Positions 26,413-35,721 of a DNA stretch of 64,000 bases are shown piece after piece. The stretch spans positions 1 to 64,000 of the forward strand of contig JAFEAT010000015.1 of the NCBI GenBank assembly GCA_018266255.1. Reading direction: 5' to 3'. The translations under genes were made by a program, and so were the position numbers. The notes below the pieces were generated by a model. The model saw nothing but the letters and a program-made list of their open reading frames with translations. It did not search any database and was not told where the DNA came from. The stretch's first letter is position 1. Every line of letters starts with the position of its first letter. The stretch is from Cyanobacteria bacterium SZAS-4 (GTDB lineage: Bacteria > Cyanobacteriota > Vampirovibrionia > Obscuribacterales > Obscuribacteraceae).

Positions 26413-26604
26413 CGGTAAAAATTTGTTTTGGCAAATTCGCCAGACGCTTTCGAGGCAAAAGCTGAAACACTGACAGAGCTACCAAATAGGTCAGAAATGT
26501 CACAAACTCGTCACGCCCCTGTCATAACGAGGTCACGAGCGTAGCGCATTATCAATGCACAAACCGAAACCTGGGTTTGCTCATAGATAAGAGGTGACGA
26601 CGCG

Positions 26605-27195
26605 ATGGCTGCGACGATGATTCGAATTGCTTTGATCAGTTTGATGGTGCTCCTCACCGCCGGTCAAGCGTCAGCCCAGGGAGCCCGTAAAGCTATGAAC
26701 AGAATAGTTAGCAGCGCCGTTGGTAGAGCCGTGCGACAAGCAGTTAGCGGTGCGCCCGGTGTAGCAGCTCAAAACGGCGGAGCACAAGGTGGTATCGCAT
26801 CTGGTGTAATGATGTTGCCCGCCGTTTCCACAAGTTCAGTTGATCTAAACACTTGCGACATGGATTTCATCGGCGGCAGATCGCGTCCATCAGCTGGTCC
26901 CGGGGGCGGCGGCAGTGGCGGCGGCGATGGCACTGGTGGCACAGATATGTCAGGCTACCCACCAAAGCCAGGTCCAGACTATCAACCGATGACACAGCAC
27001 GGTGAGTTCGTCGGCTGGTACAGCCCTGAAGAAGTGGCCTTGTCACAAACAGACTTTCCAGCCGCACTCGTCAGCATTTTGAGAAGCGATCGATATTATG
27101 GTGGCATCAGCGGAGCTGCATCGATTTTGTACGAAATTGGAAAAATATCGAGCCCATTCGACTTCGATGCCGCAGCTGCATTTCTTGGCAAGTAA
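26605..27195 (+). CDS. exported Gly-rich protein
   Basis: A 196-residue protein with a signal peptide ending near GQASAQG (about residue 25), Gly/Ala-rich segments, a poly-Gly/Ser linker (about 93-112) and a C-terminal helical part. GAGGTGA precedes the ATG. No family is recognised; it is probably periplasmic or outer surface. It stands alone between the kinase and phosphofructokinase genes. Confidence 0.6.
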   Translation: MAATMIRIALISLMVLLTAGQASAQGARKAMNRIVSSAVGRAVRQAVSGAPGVAAQNGGAQGGIASGVMMLPAVSTSSVDLNTCDMDFIGGRSRPSAGPGGGGSGGGDGTGGTDMSGYPPKPGPDYQPMTQHGEFVGWYSPEEVALSQTDFPAALVSILRSDRYYGGISGAASILYEIGKISSPFDFDAAAAFLGK

Positions 27196-27320
27196 GCGCG
27201 TCTAATGCTAAGTAGCCACGGCTAGCACAAAGATTTATTCCTCATTCACAGTCTGCACATACCGCACGCGTATATCCATGATACAAATCCATAATTGGAT
27301 TCGTAAGAGTGGAGAAAGTC

Positions 27321-28526
27321 GTGAAAAACATAGGAATCATTACCTCTGGTGGCGATTGCGGCGGGCTTAATGGAGTCATCAAGGGCGCTGCATTGATGGC
27401 ATTGAGCAAAGGCATTACCGCTTGGATTATTCCAAACGGATACGCCGGGCTTTACAACCTCAAAGATTTGCCGAGCTTGACTAAGCTGACAAAGGAGCGA
27501 GTGGAAGAGATCGACGTTATCGTTGCAGGCAGTGAAGCAGGCAACTCGCGCGTTAAAGTTTCCAAAATCAAAGACGACAAAAAGTACGAGCGAATCAAAG
27601 AAGGGTTGAAGAAATTCAACCTCGATGCATTAGTCATCGCCGGTGGTGACGACACAGGTAGCGTTGTTGTCGATCTTGCCGGTCGTGACATTCCTTGCGT
27701 ACACGCACCGAAGACCATGGACCTCGATTTGATGCCGTACAGCGTCGGTGGAGATTCAACTATCAATCGCATCGCAGAATTTGTTCGCGATTTGAAAACA
27801 ACAGGAAGAACACACAACAGAATTATTGTTATGGAAGTGTTTGGCCGCTACGCCGGTCACACAGCATTCCGCGGTGGAGTGGCAGCAGACGCTGATGCTA
27901 TCTTGATTCCAGAGATACCAGTCGATTTCGATGTTTTGTACAAGAGCGTAAAAAATGCATTCTGCAAACGCATTGAAGAAAGCGACGTTAAAGCCGGAAC
28001 AGCAATCGTGGTTGTAGCGGAAGGACTTCGCGATGCATCAGGAAACGAGTTGGTCGACATGACCTCCGAGCCTGATTCATTCGGGCACAGAAAACTCATG
28101 GGCGCAGGCAGATTCGTCGTCAAACAAATCGAAGATCGCATCAAAGCTGACCCTGAAGTGAAGGAATTCATGAAGCGGACTGGGCAGTTTGTCGAAGGAC
28201 TGTACGAGATTCCTGAAGTTCGAGAAATTCGTCCAAGCCATTTGGTGCGTTGCGGATTCAGTTCGGCTGTCGATTCTAACTTCGGTTTGGAAGTTGGTTC
28301 AGCCGCTGTGGAACTGATGGCGCAGGGTATTTTTGGTGTCACTGTTGTTTCTTACAGAGCTGGCAACATTGAGTACATGGACGTGAAAGATGCCATCGTT
28401 CAACGACATGTGGCGGAAGAAGACGTTGCGCTCTATGAAACGCTTGGAATTAGCTTCGGACGCGAACCTAGGAAGCCTACGGCCAAGGCAGTGAAAGTAA
28501 CCGGAACTCCAATCCGCGTCTACTGA
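27321..28526 (+). CDS. pfp: 6-phosphofructokinase, PPi-dependent type
   Basis: A 401-residue PfkA-superfamily enzyme. The N-terminus IGIITSGGDCGGLN is the phosphate-donor loop. Residues 108-111 read GGDD and 130-136 read PKTMDLD. An Asp after GGD and a Lys in place of Gly before the T-x-D motif are the classic markers of pyrophosphate-using rather than ATP-using enzymes. VMEVFGRYAGH binds fructose-6-phosphate. It interconverts fructose-6-phosphate and fructose-1,6-bisphosphate. GTG at 27321 with GGAG upstream is preferred to GTG 27309. Donor specificity is inferred from these residues. Confidence 0.85.
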   Translation: MKNIGIITSGGDCGGLNGVIKGAALMALSKGITAWIIPNGYAGLYNLKDLPSLTKLTKERVEEIDVIVAGSEAGNSRVKVSKIKDDKKYERIKEGLKKFNLDALVIAGGDDTGSVVVDLAGRDIPCVHAPKTMDLDLMPYSVGGDSTINRIAEFVRDLKTTGRTHNRIIVMEVFGRYAGHTAFRGGVAADADAILIPEIPVDFDVLYKSVKNAFCKRIEESDVKAGTAIVVVAEGLRDASGNELVDMTSEPDSFGHRKLMGAGRFVVKQIEDRIKADPEVKEFMKRTGQFVEGLYEIPEVREIRPSHLVRCGFSSAVDSNFGLEVGSAAVELMAQGIFGVTVVSYRAGNIEYMDVKDAIVQRHVAEEDVALYETLGISFGREPRKPTAKAVKVTGTPIRVY

Positions 28527-28563
28527 TCAGACCATCGACAATTAAAATCAGGGTTTGAAATAG

Positions 28564-29745
28564 ATGACAAAATTGGCATCGGTGATTTTAACCATCAGCG
28601 TTTTTCTCTTACAATCTGCGAATGCTGAGAGCACGTGGTCATCCTGCATTAACGAGGCCCAACAAGAACTCGCGAAAGGCAATTTCGCTGCTGGTGAAAC
28701 CAAGTTCAAACAAAGTCTTGCAACCGCCGACGAAAGTAATCTCTATCAGATTCAATGGAGTCATTACTACCTGGGCGAGCTATACCTGTCTCAAAAAAAA
28801 CTTGATTTGGCAGAACGGGAATTTAACGCAGTTCTGAAGCAGTCGCGTAAAGATGGAATGTCAGGTGCTGCTCTATCTTCATTGGCAAAAATTTACGATT
28901 CAAAGAAAAATATTGCCGCGGCTAATCGTATTAAAACGGAAGCGAACCAAGGAGGGGACGAGGTCGACTATTCGCAATACATGAAAAAGGTATCTGTCGA
29001 AATAAAGCGCCACTGGCATCCCCAAAAGCTACAAAGTCACGCAAATACTGTCGTCGCATTTTATTTGGATGAAGAGGGCACTCCGAAAGAAATTCATTTA
29101 GCGCATGCGTCCGGAAATCTCAAGTCAGACGAGGCAGCGCTTAATGCTGTGGAGTCAACGGCACCATTCGGAAAGTTGCCATCTTCAAAAGGCTACCCGT
29201 GCATCGACTTTTCTTTTGAGTACAACGTTTATGGTGCCTCGGGTGCACGTTACTTTGCTGAGTTGAACTCGCCAGCGCAGAAGCAAGTGGACGCGAAGTT
29301 TGCCAAACTTGCGATCAAGGAACGAGAACTGAAGCATCAACTGCTGCTTCTGGACAATCGAAACGACGTGCCACCAGTCGCGGCGCTAAAAACTCTGAGT
29401 CAGCTCATGGACTGCTTGATCGAAGAGAAAAATTTTGGCTCAGCTCAGAAACTGGCTACGCGCATCCTTGCGTATTATGAAAAGGGTCAGACACCAGATT
29501 TAACCGCCGCACATGTTTGGCTACAAAAAGGCGGAATCGCAGTGGCAGAAAATAAAATGATCGAAGCTCGCGATTGCTACAAACAATCATTATTGATCAC
29601 TCGGCAAGTGGGCCCAGCAGGTAGTGCACAGGAGCAAGAGAGTACGCTTGCATTAGCAAAATGTCTCTATCAGCTTGGTGAGGCTGACGCGGCGAAAGAA
29701 CTCTACGACAAGCTGAAATCCTTCAAAGCAACACAACCAAAGTAG
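28564..29745 (+). CDS. exported TPR protein with internal TonB-C-like domain
   Basis: A 393-residue protein with a signal peptide (1-21). It has an N-terminal TPR region (25-130), a TonB/TolA-C-type domain (about 140-225, with VEIKRHWHP, VAFYLDEEGTPKEI and FGKLP), and a second helical TPR region (about 260-390). TonB-C domains bind outer-membrane or envelope partners. No ExbB/ExbD-like gene is near. It follows phosphofructokinase by 38 bp but is probably unrelated to it. Confidence 0.7.
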   Translation: MTKLASVILTISVFLLQSANAESTWSSCINEAQQELAKGNFAAGETKFKQSLATADESNLYQIQWSHYYLGELYLSQKKLDLAEREFNAVLKQSRKDGMSGAALSSLAKIYDSKKNIAAANRIKTEANQGGDEVDYSQYMKKVSVEIKRHWHPQKLQSHANTVVAFYLDEEGTPKEIHLAHASGNLKSDEAALNAVESTAPFGKLPSSKGYPCIDFSFEYNVYGASGARYFAELNSPAQKQVDAKFAKLAIKERELKHQLLLLDNRNDVPPVAALKTLSQLMDCLIEEKNFGSAQKLATRILAYYEKGQTPDLTAAHVWLQKGGIAVAENKMIEARDCYKQSLLITRQVGPAGSAQEQESTLALAKCLYQLGEADAAKELYDKLKSFKATQPK

Positions 29746-29781
29746 TAGTGGCGACCAGTAAAACTCATACATACAATCGAA

Positions 29782-29809
29782 GAGCGCGATTCGCATTGGA
29801 ATCGCGCTC
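29782..29809. terminator. bidirectional hairpin between convergent genes
   Basis: A perfect 11-bp stem GAGCGCGATTC/GAATCGCGCTC with a six-base loop, lying between the convergent ends of the TPR gene (29745) and the receiver-LRV gene (29835). There is no T-tract, so termination strength is uncertain. Confidence 0.5.
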
Positions 29810-29834
29810 CCAAATCATGCAATCACTGAACGCA

Positions 29835-30647
29835 CTACTTAGCCGTCGAAAGCGTTGATAGCGTCTCTTTGGCTTTGGACGAAACAAACATGTTCTCATC
29901 GTCGAGAAGCAATGCCAGAATTTCTGATGGAATTTTTGGATTGCTTGCGATTCCAAGTCTCACGTCTTCGCTGGCATCTTTGGCCAAACGCTCCAACACC
30001 AGATGTGGTGCCTTTTCGTTTTCAGTCACAGCCAAGCGTACGTCGGCATTATCATCGCCAGCTAAACGCAACAGCACTTCGGCTGGCGTTTCTGGGTTTT
30101 CGGCTACTCTGGCGCGCACTCTTACTGCCGAGTCGTCGGCCAGTTTGGTTAACACCATCGGTGATGTGTGTGGATTACCGGCCAACACGTAGTGAACGTG
30201 AGCTTGTGCTGATGGATCAGCCTTCGCGTCTTTCGCATCACCATCGGTGTTGAGTTCGTAAATCGATTTGACCAGAACAGTCAAATTCTGAGCTGTGACA
30301 GGTTTGGCGAGGTAATAGTTCATCTTCAGCTTCAAGGCTTCTTGAACATCCTCGTCACGTTGAGACACTGTCAAAAGCACAACAGGAATCTTGGACAAAT
30401 CTTTGTCAGCTTGCACGTCTGCAAGAACTTCATGACCATTCTTTCTCGGCATATTCAAGTCGAGAAGAATTAAATCAGGCATTTTCTGACCGCCACTCTT
30501 TCTCTCGTTTAGATAGTCCATAGCTTCGACGCCGTCATTGACAACCGACATCGTGTACTTCAACCCGGATCTCTTGAGAGCCTCTTGGGTCAAGCGCACA
30601 TCACTTGGTGTGTCCTCGACCAGAAGTATTTCGATGTTATTTTCCAT
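29835..30647 (-). CDS. response regulator with C-terminal LRV repeats
   Basis: A 270-residue protein with an N-terminal receiver domain (VEDTPSD, phospho-acceptor Asp63 in LILLDLNMP, and a Lys in YLAKPV), close to the Rcp1-like group that has an extended beta loop. Residues about 150-262 hold four or five leucine-rich-variant/HEAT-like units such as LADDSAVRVRARVAENPETP. It starts inside the 3' end of the histidine kinase gene (11-bp overlap, AAGGAG before the ATG), so the two are translationally coupled. The repeats probably bind a protein or metal-cluster partner upon phosphorylation. No DNA-binding domain is present. Confidence 0.85.
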   Translation of the reverse strand: MENNIEILLVEDTPSDVRLTQEALKRSGLKYTMSVVNDGVEAMDYLNERKSGGQKMPDLILLDLNMPRKNGHEVLADVQADKDLSKIPVVLLTVSQRDEDVQEALKLKMNYYLAKPVTAQNLTVLVKSIYELNTDGDAKDAKADPSAQAHVHYVLAGNPHTSPMVLTKLADDSAVRVRARVAENPETPAEVLLRLAGDDNADVRLAVTENEKAPHLVLERLAKDASEDVRLGIASNPKIPSEILALLLDDENMFVSSKAKETLSTLSTAK

Positions 30648-32142
30648 TACCGCTCTCCTTCGTTTTTCCTGCCGGCAAAGTGAAAAGAAATATGCACCCC
30701 TGTCCGACTTCTGATTCAACCCAAATTTTTCCGCCATGCGAATTGACAATCTTCTTGCAAATCGCTAATCCCATGCCCGTCCCCGAGTATTTTGTCTTGC
30801 CATGAAGCCGGGCGAACATGTCAAAAATTTTGTCGGCATACTTAGGATCGATTCCAATACCATTGTCACGTATTGAAAACAGCCATTCATTAACAGTTTT
30901 CTCGGCGGTAATAAAAATTTGCGGGGCAGCTTTGTCGCGATACTTGAGGGCATTGCTGATGATGTTTTGGAACAGCTGAATCAGCTGCGCCCGTTCCACC
31001 GCGACGACTGGAAGGTTATCGACTTCCAGTTTGGCGTGACAGTCTTTGATTGTCGCGTCCAAATTCTCAAGAACCTCTTCAATAATGGCGTTACAGTCGG
31101 TTGCGATATCTTCGATAGTTTCATCTCTACTGACAATATTCGAATGCAGTAGTACCGACTGAATCAGCTGCTGCATGCGTGCGGTGCCGTCGAGAATATA
31201 ATCGATGAATTCGACAGAGTCTTTATCGAGTTTATCTTTCGTGCTTTCCTGCAAAAGATTAGCGAAACCTTGCACCGCTCGTAGTGGCTCCTGTAAATCA
31301 TGCGATGCAATTTTCGCAAACTGTCGCAGCTCTTCGTTCGAGTGCGTCAACTCCTCTGTACGCTCTTGTACACGGCGTTCCAACTCTTCGTTGACGTGCT
31401 TTCTTTCTGTGATATCTCTGGCAAATGCGCAATACATATAACTATCGTCTTCGTAAATTCTGAAAACAACAATCTCAATTGGAAATTCGTGACCGTCTTT
31501 ATGCTGAGCGATTAACTCGCTGGTCATCCGCATTATGCGGCCTTCACTGGCTTTGAAAAATTCGTCGACTTCACGTGCATACTGTTTACGCAAATGGTGA
31601 GGGGCGATAATGGCTAAACTTCTTCCGAGCGCTTCTGATTTTTTTATGCCGAAAGTCTTCTCCGCCTGGTTGTTCCAATCTGTGATGTTGAAATGATTGT
31701 CCATAGACGCAAATGCATCGTAAGAATGTTCCAAAATGATGCGTAAGCGGCGCTCACTCTTGCGCAACGCCACTTCTACTTTGTTGCGTTCGATTGCATA
31801 CTGCAAGCAACGAAAAACAGAATCGTCACCAGCCAGTCCTTTAATAAGATAGTCTTGCGCGCCATTTTTCAACGCTTCAATCGCAATGTCCTGGTCGTCC
31901 AAACCGGTGAAGACAACCGTTGGAACGCCAGAAGCGATCTGTCGAATTTTGTAAAAAGTCTCGATGCCGTTACTGTCAGGCAAGGATAAGTCGAGCAGCA
32001 CAACGTCGATCGTGTCTCGTCGCAGGTATTGAATCGCCTCATCCAATGTAGACGCGCAATTCACGTCCAATCCGCGACGTTGCAGACTTATACGCGCGAA
32101 CGTCGACTGCGTCGGATTATCTTCGACGACCAGCACTCGCAT
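30637..32142 (-). CDS. receiver-PAS-histidine kinase
   Basis: A 501-residue cytoplasmic sensor protein. It has an N-terminal receiver domain (phospho-acceptor Asp51 in VVLLDLSLPD), a PAS domain (about 130-245), a short coiled coil, and a HisKA domain with His281 in ASHDLQEPLRA, the phytochrome-like H-box. The HATPase domain (about 380-495) has DNGIGID and GTGMGLAIC boxes. There is no membrane segment, so the signal is internal or comes by phosphotransfer to the receiver. The downstream overlapping receiver-LRV gene is its likely partner. Confidence 0.9.
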   Translation of the reverse strand: MRVLVVEDNPTQSTFARISLQRRGLDVNCASTLDEAIQYLRRDTIDVVLLDLSLPDSNGIETFYKIRQIASGVPTVVFTGLDDQDIAIEALKNGAQDYLIKGLAGDDSVFRCLQYAIERNKVEVALRKSERRLRIILEHSYDAFASMDNHFNITDWNNQAEKTFGIKKSEALGRSLAIIAPHHLRKQYAREVDEFFKASEGRIMRMTSELIAQHKDGHEFPIEIVVFRIYEDDSYMYCAFARDITERKHVNEELERRVQERTEELTHSNEELRQFAKIASHDLQEPLRAVQGFANLLQESTKDKLDKDSVEFIDYILDGTARMQQLIQSVLLHSNIVSRDETIEDIATDCNAIIEEVLENLDATIKDCHAKLEVDNLPVVAVERAQLIQLFQNIISNALKYRDKAAPQIFITAEKTVNEWLFSIRDNGIGIDPKYADKIFDMFARLHGKTKYSGTGMGLAICKKIVNSHGGKIWVESEVGQGCIFLFTLPAGKTKESGNGK

Positions 32143-32198
32143 TAGCGCTTACTCCCGATTTTATTCACTCTGTAGCTCTGCATTAGGTGTTAAGGCGA

Positions 32199-32217
32199 GA
32201 ACTTCGTACAGAAGTTC
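32199..32217. promoter_or_regulatory. inverted repeat upstream of the histidine kinase
   Basis: GAACTTC and GAAGTTC arms around a five-base spacer (GTACA), 57 bp upstream of the kinase start. It could be an operator or a leader hairpin. There is no other support. Confidence 0.3.
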
Positions 32218-32304
32218 CCAAAAGCTGGAAACAGGGTAGCAGAGGGCTTAGGACCGAATATTAAACCGGGCTTGACGTCCTGTCGACTTTTAGCTCAGCA
32301 GCAG

Positions 32305-32616
32305 CTATTCAATCTCGACTGTTGCGGCTGCAGTGCCGGCTGCTGATGACGCTCCAACGGGACCCATCGGTCTGGCGAATCCTGCTGTCGCCCGACCCGG
32401 TTTTGAGAACGACCCTCCGCTGCTGACTGGCCCATCCGTACCCAATCTTCTTACGAAATGGGTGATTTTGCCAGTGCCAGAAACTCCCACGGGCACGCCA
32501 GTTTTTATAGCGATGGGGGTTGCATCGGAACTGACAACAACCAAGTTGCCCCTATTTGTCCCGAGATGTGTTGGCATATGCGCTACATTTGTAGAACTTC
32601 CTCTTTTCTTGAACAT
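32305..32616 (-). CDS. hypothetical small Gly/Thr-rich protein
   Basis: A 103-residue protein with a CAGGAG ribosome binding site before its ATG. It starts with a basic MFKKRGSS and continues in low-complexity Gly/Val/Thr/Pro/Ser. There is no signal or known motif. The opposite-strand frame over the same DNA lacks a ribosome binding site and is rejected. Confidence 0.45.
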   Translation of the reverse strand: MFKKRGSSTNVAHMPTHLGTNRGNLVVVSSDATPIAIKTGVPVGVSGTGKITHFVRRLGTDGPVSSGGSFSKPGRATAGFARPMGPVGASSAAGTAAATVEIE

Positions 32617-32752
32617 AACCTGGCTCCTGGTAAGTATCCGAAGTCTATTGGGCCTTCAAATGGATTCACAGGCACAATTCCCTAGCTTTCAAGCAGTGAT
32701 GCCGCTAACTCTTCCGTGGTATGAAAACTTTGGATCCTGATGGAGGTGTGAA

Positions 32753-34183
32753 ATGTCGCCGCAAAAAGATGATTCGGGCAAACCAGCCAAGAAAGACGCC
32801 TCGGCGGTTCTTCACGACAACACGATATCTCCTAGAGACAACCGAAAAGAGCGCGGCAAGGCGCTGAAAGCGGCATTCCCTCACAAGCTTCATGCACCCT
32901 GGAATCCTTCGCCAACAAGGCGAGATCCGATAACCGTGTTGGAAGAATCCAACATCGGTCGCATTGAGGAATTGGCACCACTTCGCTACGGAAGAATGGT
33001 GCAATCACCGTTTACGTTCTATCGCGGCGCTTCTTCAATTATGGCGGAAGATTTGTCGATTACACCCAACACCGGCATTCGAGTTCAGGCATGCGGCGAT
33101 TGTCACCTTTTAAATTTTGGTGCTTTTGCGACACCAGAAAGGAACATTGTTTTTGATATAAACGACTTCGACGAAACGCTCCCTGCGCCCTGGGAATGGG
33201 ATTTGAAGCGGCTCGCCGTCAGTTTCGTTCTAGCTGCGCACGATAATAATTTGAATCCAAAATATGGAGAGCAAGCAGCGCAGGCAGTTGCTCGTTCGTA
33301 TCGTGAGCGCATGGGCGAGTTTGCGAAGATGAGCATCCTCGATGTCTGGTATGCGGCGGTCGACTGGAAAAGTGTAATCGAACGCACGACTGACGTTGAC
33401 CTGCAAAAGCAGCATAAAAAGCAGCTGAAGAAGGCAATGAAGCGAACAATTCAAGACTATTACTTTCCGAAAATGACGCAACAAATAAATGGTGCGTACA
33501 AAATCAAAGACGCACCGCCGACTATATATCACTTTCCAGAGAGCGAGCAAGATGCCTGGCAAGAACGCATCATGCAAGCCTTTGCAAAATATCAAACGAC
33601 TCTGCAAGAGGATCGACAGAGATTATTCAATCGATACAGACTATCTGACTTTGCCATCAAAGTTGTTGGAATTGGCAGCGTCGGAACGATGTGTGCCGTT
33701 GCAGTAATGCTCGCACCAGACGATGAACCATTGCTGCTGCAAATCAAAGAAGCACGTGCATCAGTGCTCGAGCCATATGCAGGCAAAAGCGAATTCGAGA
33801 ACCATGGTCAGCGGGTCGTGGCTGGTCAGCGCATCGTGCAATCGGCAAGCGATATCTTTTTAGGTTGGACATCCTTTGATGATGGAAGGCACTTCTATAT
33901 CAGACAATTGAGAGACACCAAGGTCAAACCCGAACCGGAACTCTGGCAGGGTCCACAGCTGCTAGAAATTGCAGAAACGCTGGGAGCTGTTCTGGCGCGT
34001 GCTCATGCAAGATCTGGAGACGCCGCCTACATCCGTGGCTATCTCGGCAGCGATCCAACTTTCGACGAAGCAATTGCAGAATTCTCGCTAGCCTATGCAA
34101 CTCAATCAGTGAAGGATCATGGGATGCTAGTCGAAGCAGTTAAATCTGGTCGAATCAAAGCTTTGATTGAAACGCCGTCGTAG
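32753..34183 (+). CDS. DUF2252 family protein
   Basis: A 476-residue cytoplasmic protein with the conserved DUF2252 core: FYRGASSIM, a CGDCHLLNFG metal/phosphate-type motif, VFDINDFDETLPAPWEWDLKRLAVS, and a C-terminal LARAHARSGD helix. The DINDFD and later motifs recall aminoglycoside phosphotransferase/kinase folds, but the reaction is unknown. GGAGGTG precedes the ATG. The family call is strong. Confidence 0.85.
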   Translation: MSPQKDDSGKPAKKDASAVLHDNTISPRDNRKERGKALKAAFPHKLHAPWNPSPTRRDPITVLEESNIGRIEELAPLRYGRMVQSPFTFYRGASSIMAEDLSITPNTGIRVQACGDCHLLNFGAFATPERNIVFDINDFDETLPAPWEWDLKRLAVSFVLAAHDNNLNPKYGEQAAQAVARSYRERMGEFAKMSILDVWYAAVDWKSVIERTTDVDLQKQHKKQLKKAMKRTIQDYYFPKMTQQINGAYKIKDAPPTIYHFPESEQDAWQERIMQAFAKYQTTLQEDRQRLFNRYRLSDFAIKVVGIGSVGTMCAVAVMLAPDDEPLLLQIKEARASVLEPYAGKSEFENHGQRVVAGQRIVQSASDIFLGWTSFDDGRHFYIRQLRDTKVKPEPELWQGPQLLEIAETLGAVLARAHARSGDAAYIRGYLGSDPTFDEAIAEFSLAYATQSVKDHGMLVEAVKSGRIKALIETPS

Positions 34184-34250
34184 GCATTTTCCGGAATAGA
34201 AATTACTCTCTTTGAAGAATACAAGTTCAGGAGAAGCGCCGTCGACGTGA

Positions 34251-35243
34251 CTAATAAGCCCAGCGAAGCAAAGTTGCGCCTGCGCTGAAACCAGCTCCCA
34301 TCGAGGCCAATAATACAAGATCACCTTTCTTGAGCATGCCTTTTTCGAGCGCGGAGTGCATCGCCAGTGGTATCGTGCCAGCAGTGGTATTGCCGTATTC
34401 GTCAATATTGACTACAACTCTGTCCATCGTCATACCGAGGCGTTCCATCGCCGAAGTGATAATACGCAGATTGGCTTGGTGTGGGATAAACAGGTCGACA
34501 TCTTTTCCAGTCAAGCCGTTTCGCTCCAAGACGCGTGTGCACATTTCTGCCATCTTTCTAGTGGCAAATTTGAACACAGCTGGTCCGTCTTGATGAACGT
34601 AATGCATGCGCTTATCGATCGTTTCGTGGGTCGTCGGGTTGCGACTTCCGCCGGCAGGCAGACAGAGTGAAACTCCGCCAGAGCCGTCGACTTCATGTAC
34701 AAAATCAATCACACCAAATTCTTCGCCAGCGGCGCAAGGCTGAATCAAGGCAGCGCCACCACCGTCACCAAATATGATGCAGGTTTGACGGTCGGTGTAA
34801 TCGATAATTGACGACATCACATCGACGCCAATCACGACTACATTTTGATGAGCGCCGGTGCGAACGAACTGAGCACCCACTTGTAAGGCATAGAGAAAGC
34901 CGGAGCAGGCAATCGACATGTCGAAGCCCCAGGCTTTGGTCGCGCCCACGTTGTTCTGTACGAGACAAGCAGTGGCTGGTAGCTGCATGTCGGGAGTAAT
35001 CGTCGCCACGATTATCAGGTCTATATCAGTTGCTTTGATTTCGCTCTTAGCGATGAGCTCTTTGACAGCTTCTGTGGCCAGGTCAGACGATGCAACGCCC
35101 TTTTCAGCGATATGACGCTGGCGAATGCCGGTTCGCTCAACAATCCACTGATCGGACGTTTCCACCATGCCCTCGAGGTCTTTGTTTGAAAGAATCCCGG
35201 GCGGAACACAAGCTCCAACCGCACTGATCTTTGGTATTGGCAC
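34251..35243 (-). CDS. fabH: beta-ketoacyl-ACP synthase III
   Basis: A 330-residue thiolase-fold enzyme with the full catalytic triad: Cys113 in SIACSGF, His255 in FIPHQANLR and Asn285 in EYGNTTAG. It condenses an acyl-CoA (usually acetyl-CoA) with malonyl-ACP to start fatty acid synthesis. It begins with GTG behind CAGGAG. No other fatty acid genes are adjacent, so an isolated specialised role is possible, but the sequence looks like ordinary FabH. Confidence 0.92.
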   Translation of the reverse strand: MPIPKISAVGACVPPGILSNKDLEGMVETSDQWIVERTGIRQRHIAEKGVASSDLATEAVKELIAKSEIKATDIDLIIVATITPDMQLPATACLVQNNVGATKAWGFDMSIACSGFLYALQVGAQFVRTGAHQNVVVIGVDVMSSIIDYTDRQTCIIFGDGGGAALIQPCAAGEEFGVIDFVHEVDGSGGVSLCLPAGGSRNPTTHETIDKRMHYVHQDGPAVFKFATRKMAEMCTRVLERNGLTGKDVDLFIPHQANLRIITSAMERLGMTMDRVVVNIDEYGNTTAGTIPLAMHSALEKGMLKKGDLVLLASMGAGFSAGATLLRWAY

Positions 35244-35546
35244 TAATAAACTCCTGATCCGCAGCTACTACTGATGTAGAAGCATCTTTGCATTCCGAAC
35301 TTCATAAGATACACGATCTATCGCGAATGTCTCTACATACGTGACGTTTCTTCGTCAATAAAACGGCAACAGAAACGGCGCTCTACGCGTCTAGTCAAGC
35401 GACCGCTCGATAAAATCGCTGTCATGCCGGTTATATCGCTCAAAAACTTCGCTCAGATCTCAAAAACTCAGCCGAAAGCCTTAACCACTTCATAATTGAT
35501 TCGGCCTCATAATACGGAAGCGAACTAGCTTATAGGAGTACTGAAA
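35244..35546. other. divergent intergenic region, nothing recognised
   Basis: About 300 bp between fabH and the zinc-ribbon microprotein. It must contain two divergent promoters. No open frame, hairpin or RNA gene is recognised. Confidence 0.4.
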
Positions 35547-35669
35547 ATGTATTGCAAGCAATGTGGCAAAGAGATCAACGATGGATCTTCATACTGTTCG
35601 TACTGCGGCTCTGGAACTGGAATCAACTGGATGACAATGTTCCTCGCCGGCACAATCAGCCTGAGATAA
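35547..35669 (+). CDS. zinc-ribbon microprotein (40 residues)
   Basis: An ATG preceded by TAGGAG opens a 40-codon frame: MYCKQCGKEI, then SYCSYCG, then a short hydrophobic C-terminus (WMTMFLAGTISL). The two CxxC knuckles are the standard zinc-ribbon found at the start of many bacterial membrane proteins. Here the ribbon is followed by only one short hydrophobic stretch and a stop. It may be an intact microprotein or the truncated start of a longer ribbon-membrane protein. Confidence 0.6.
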   Translation: MYCKQCGKEINDGSSYCSYCGSGTGINWMTMFLAGTISLR

Positions 35670-35702
35670 GGCACTCACCAGCTAGATAGATTTAACCCAA
35701 TA

Positions 35703-35714
35703 ACCATATATGGT
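35703..35714. repeat. ACCANATNTGGT palindrome, copy 2
   Basis: Reads ACCATATATGGT. Intergenic, between the zinc-ribbon microprotein and the DUF4253 gene, just past the latter's stop codon. Confidence 0.6.
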
Positions 35715-35721
35715 GGCGCGA

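Noticed and set aside
32333..32740. Forward open frame over the 32305-32616 gene
   Set aside because: The reverse frame has a CAGGAG ribosome binding site; the forward one has none and looks like its antisense.
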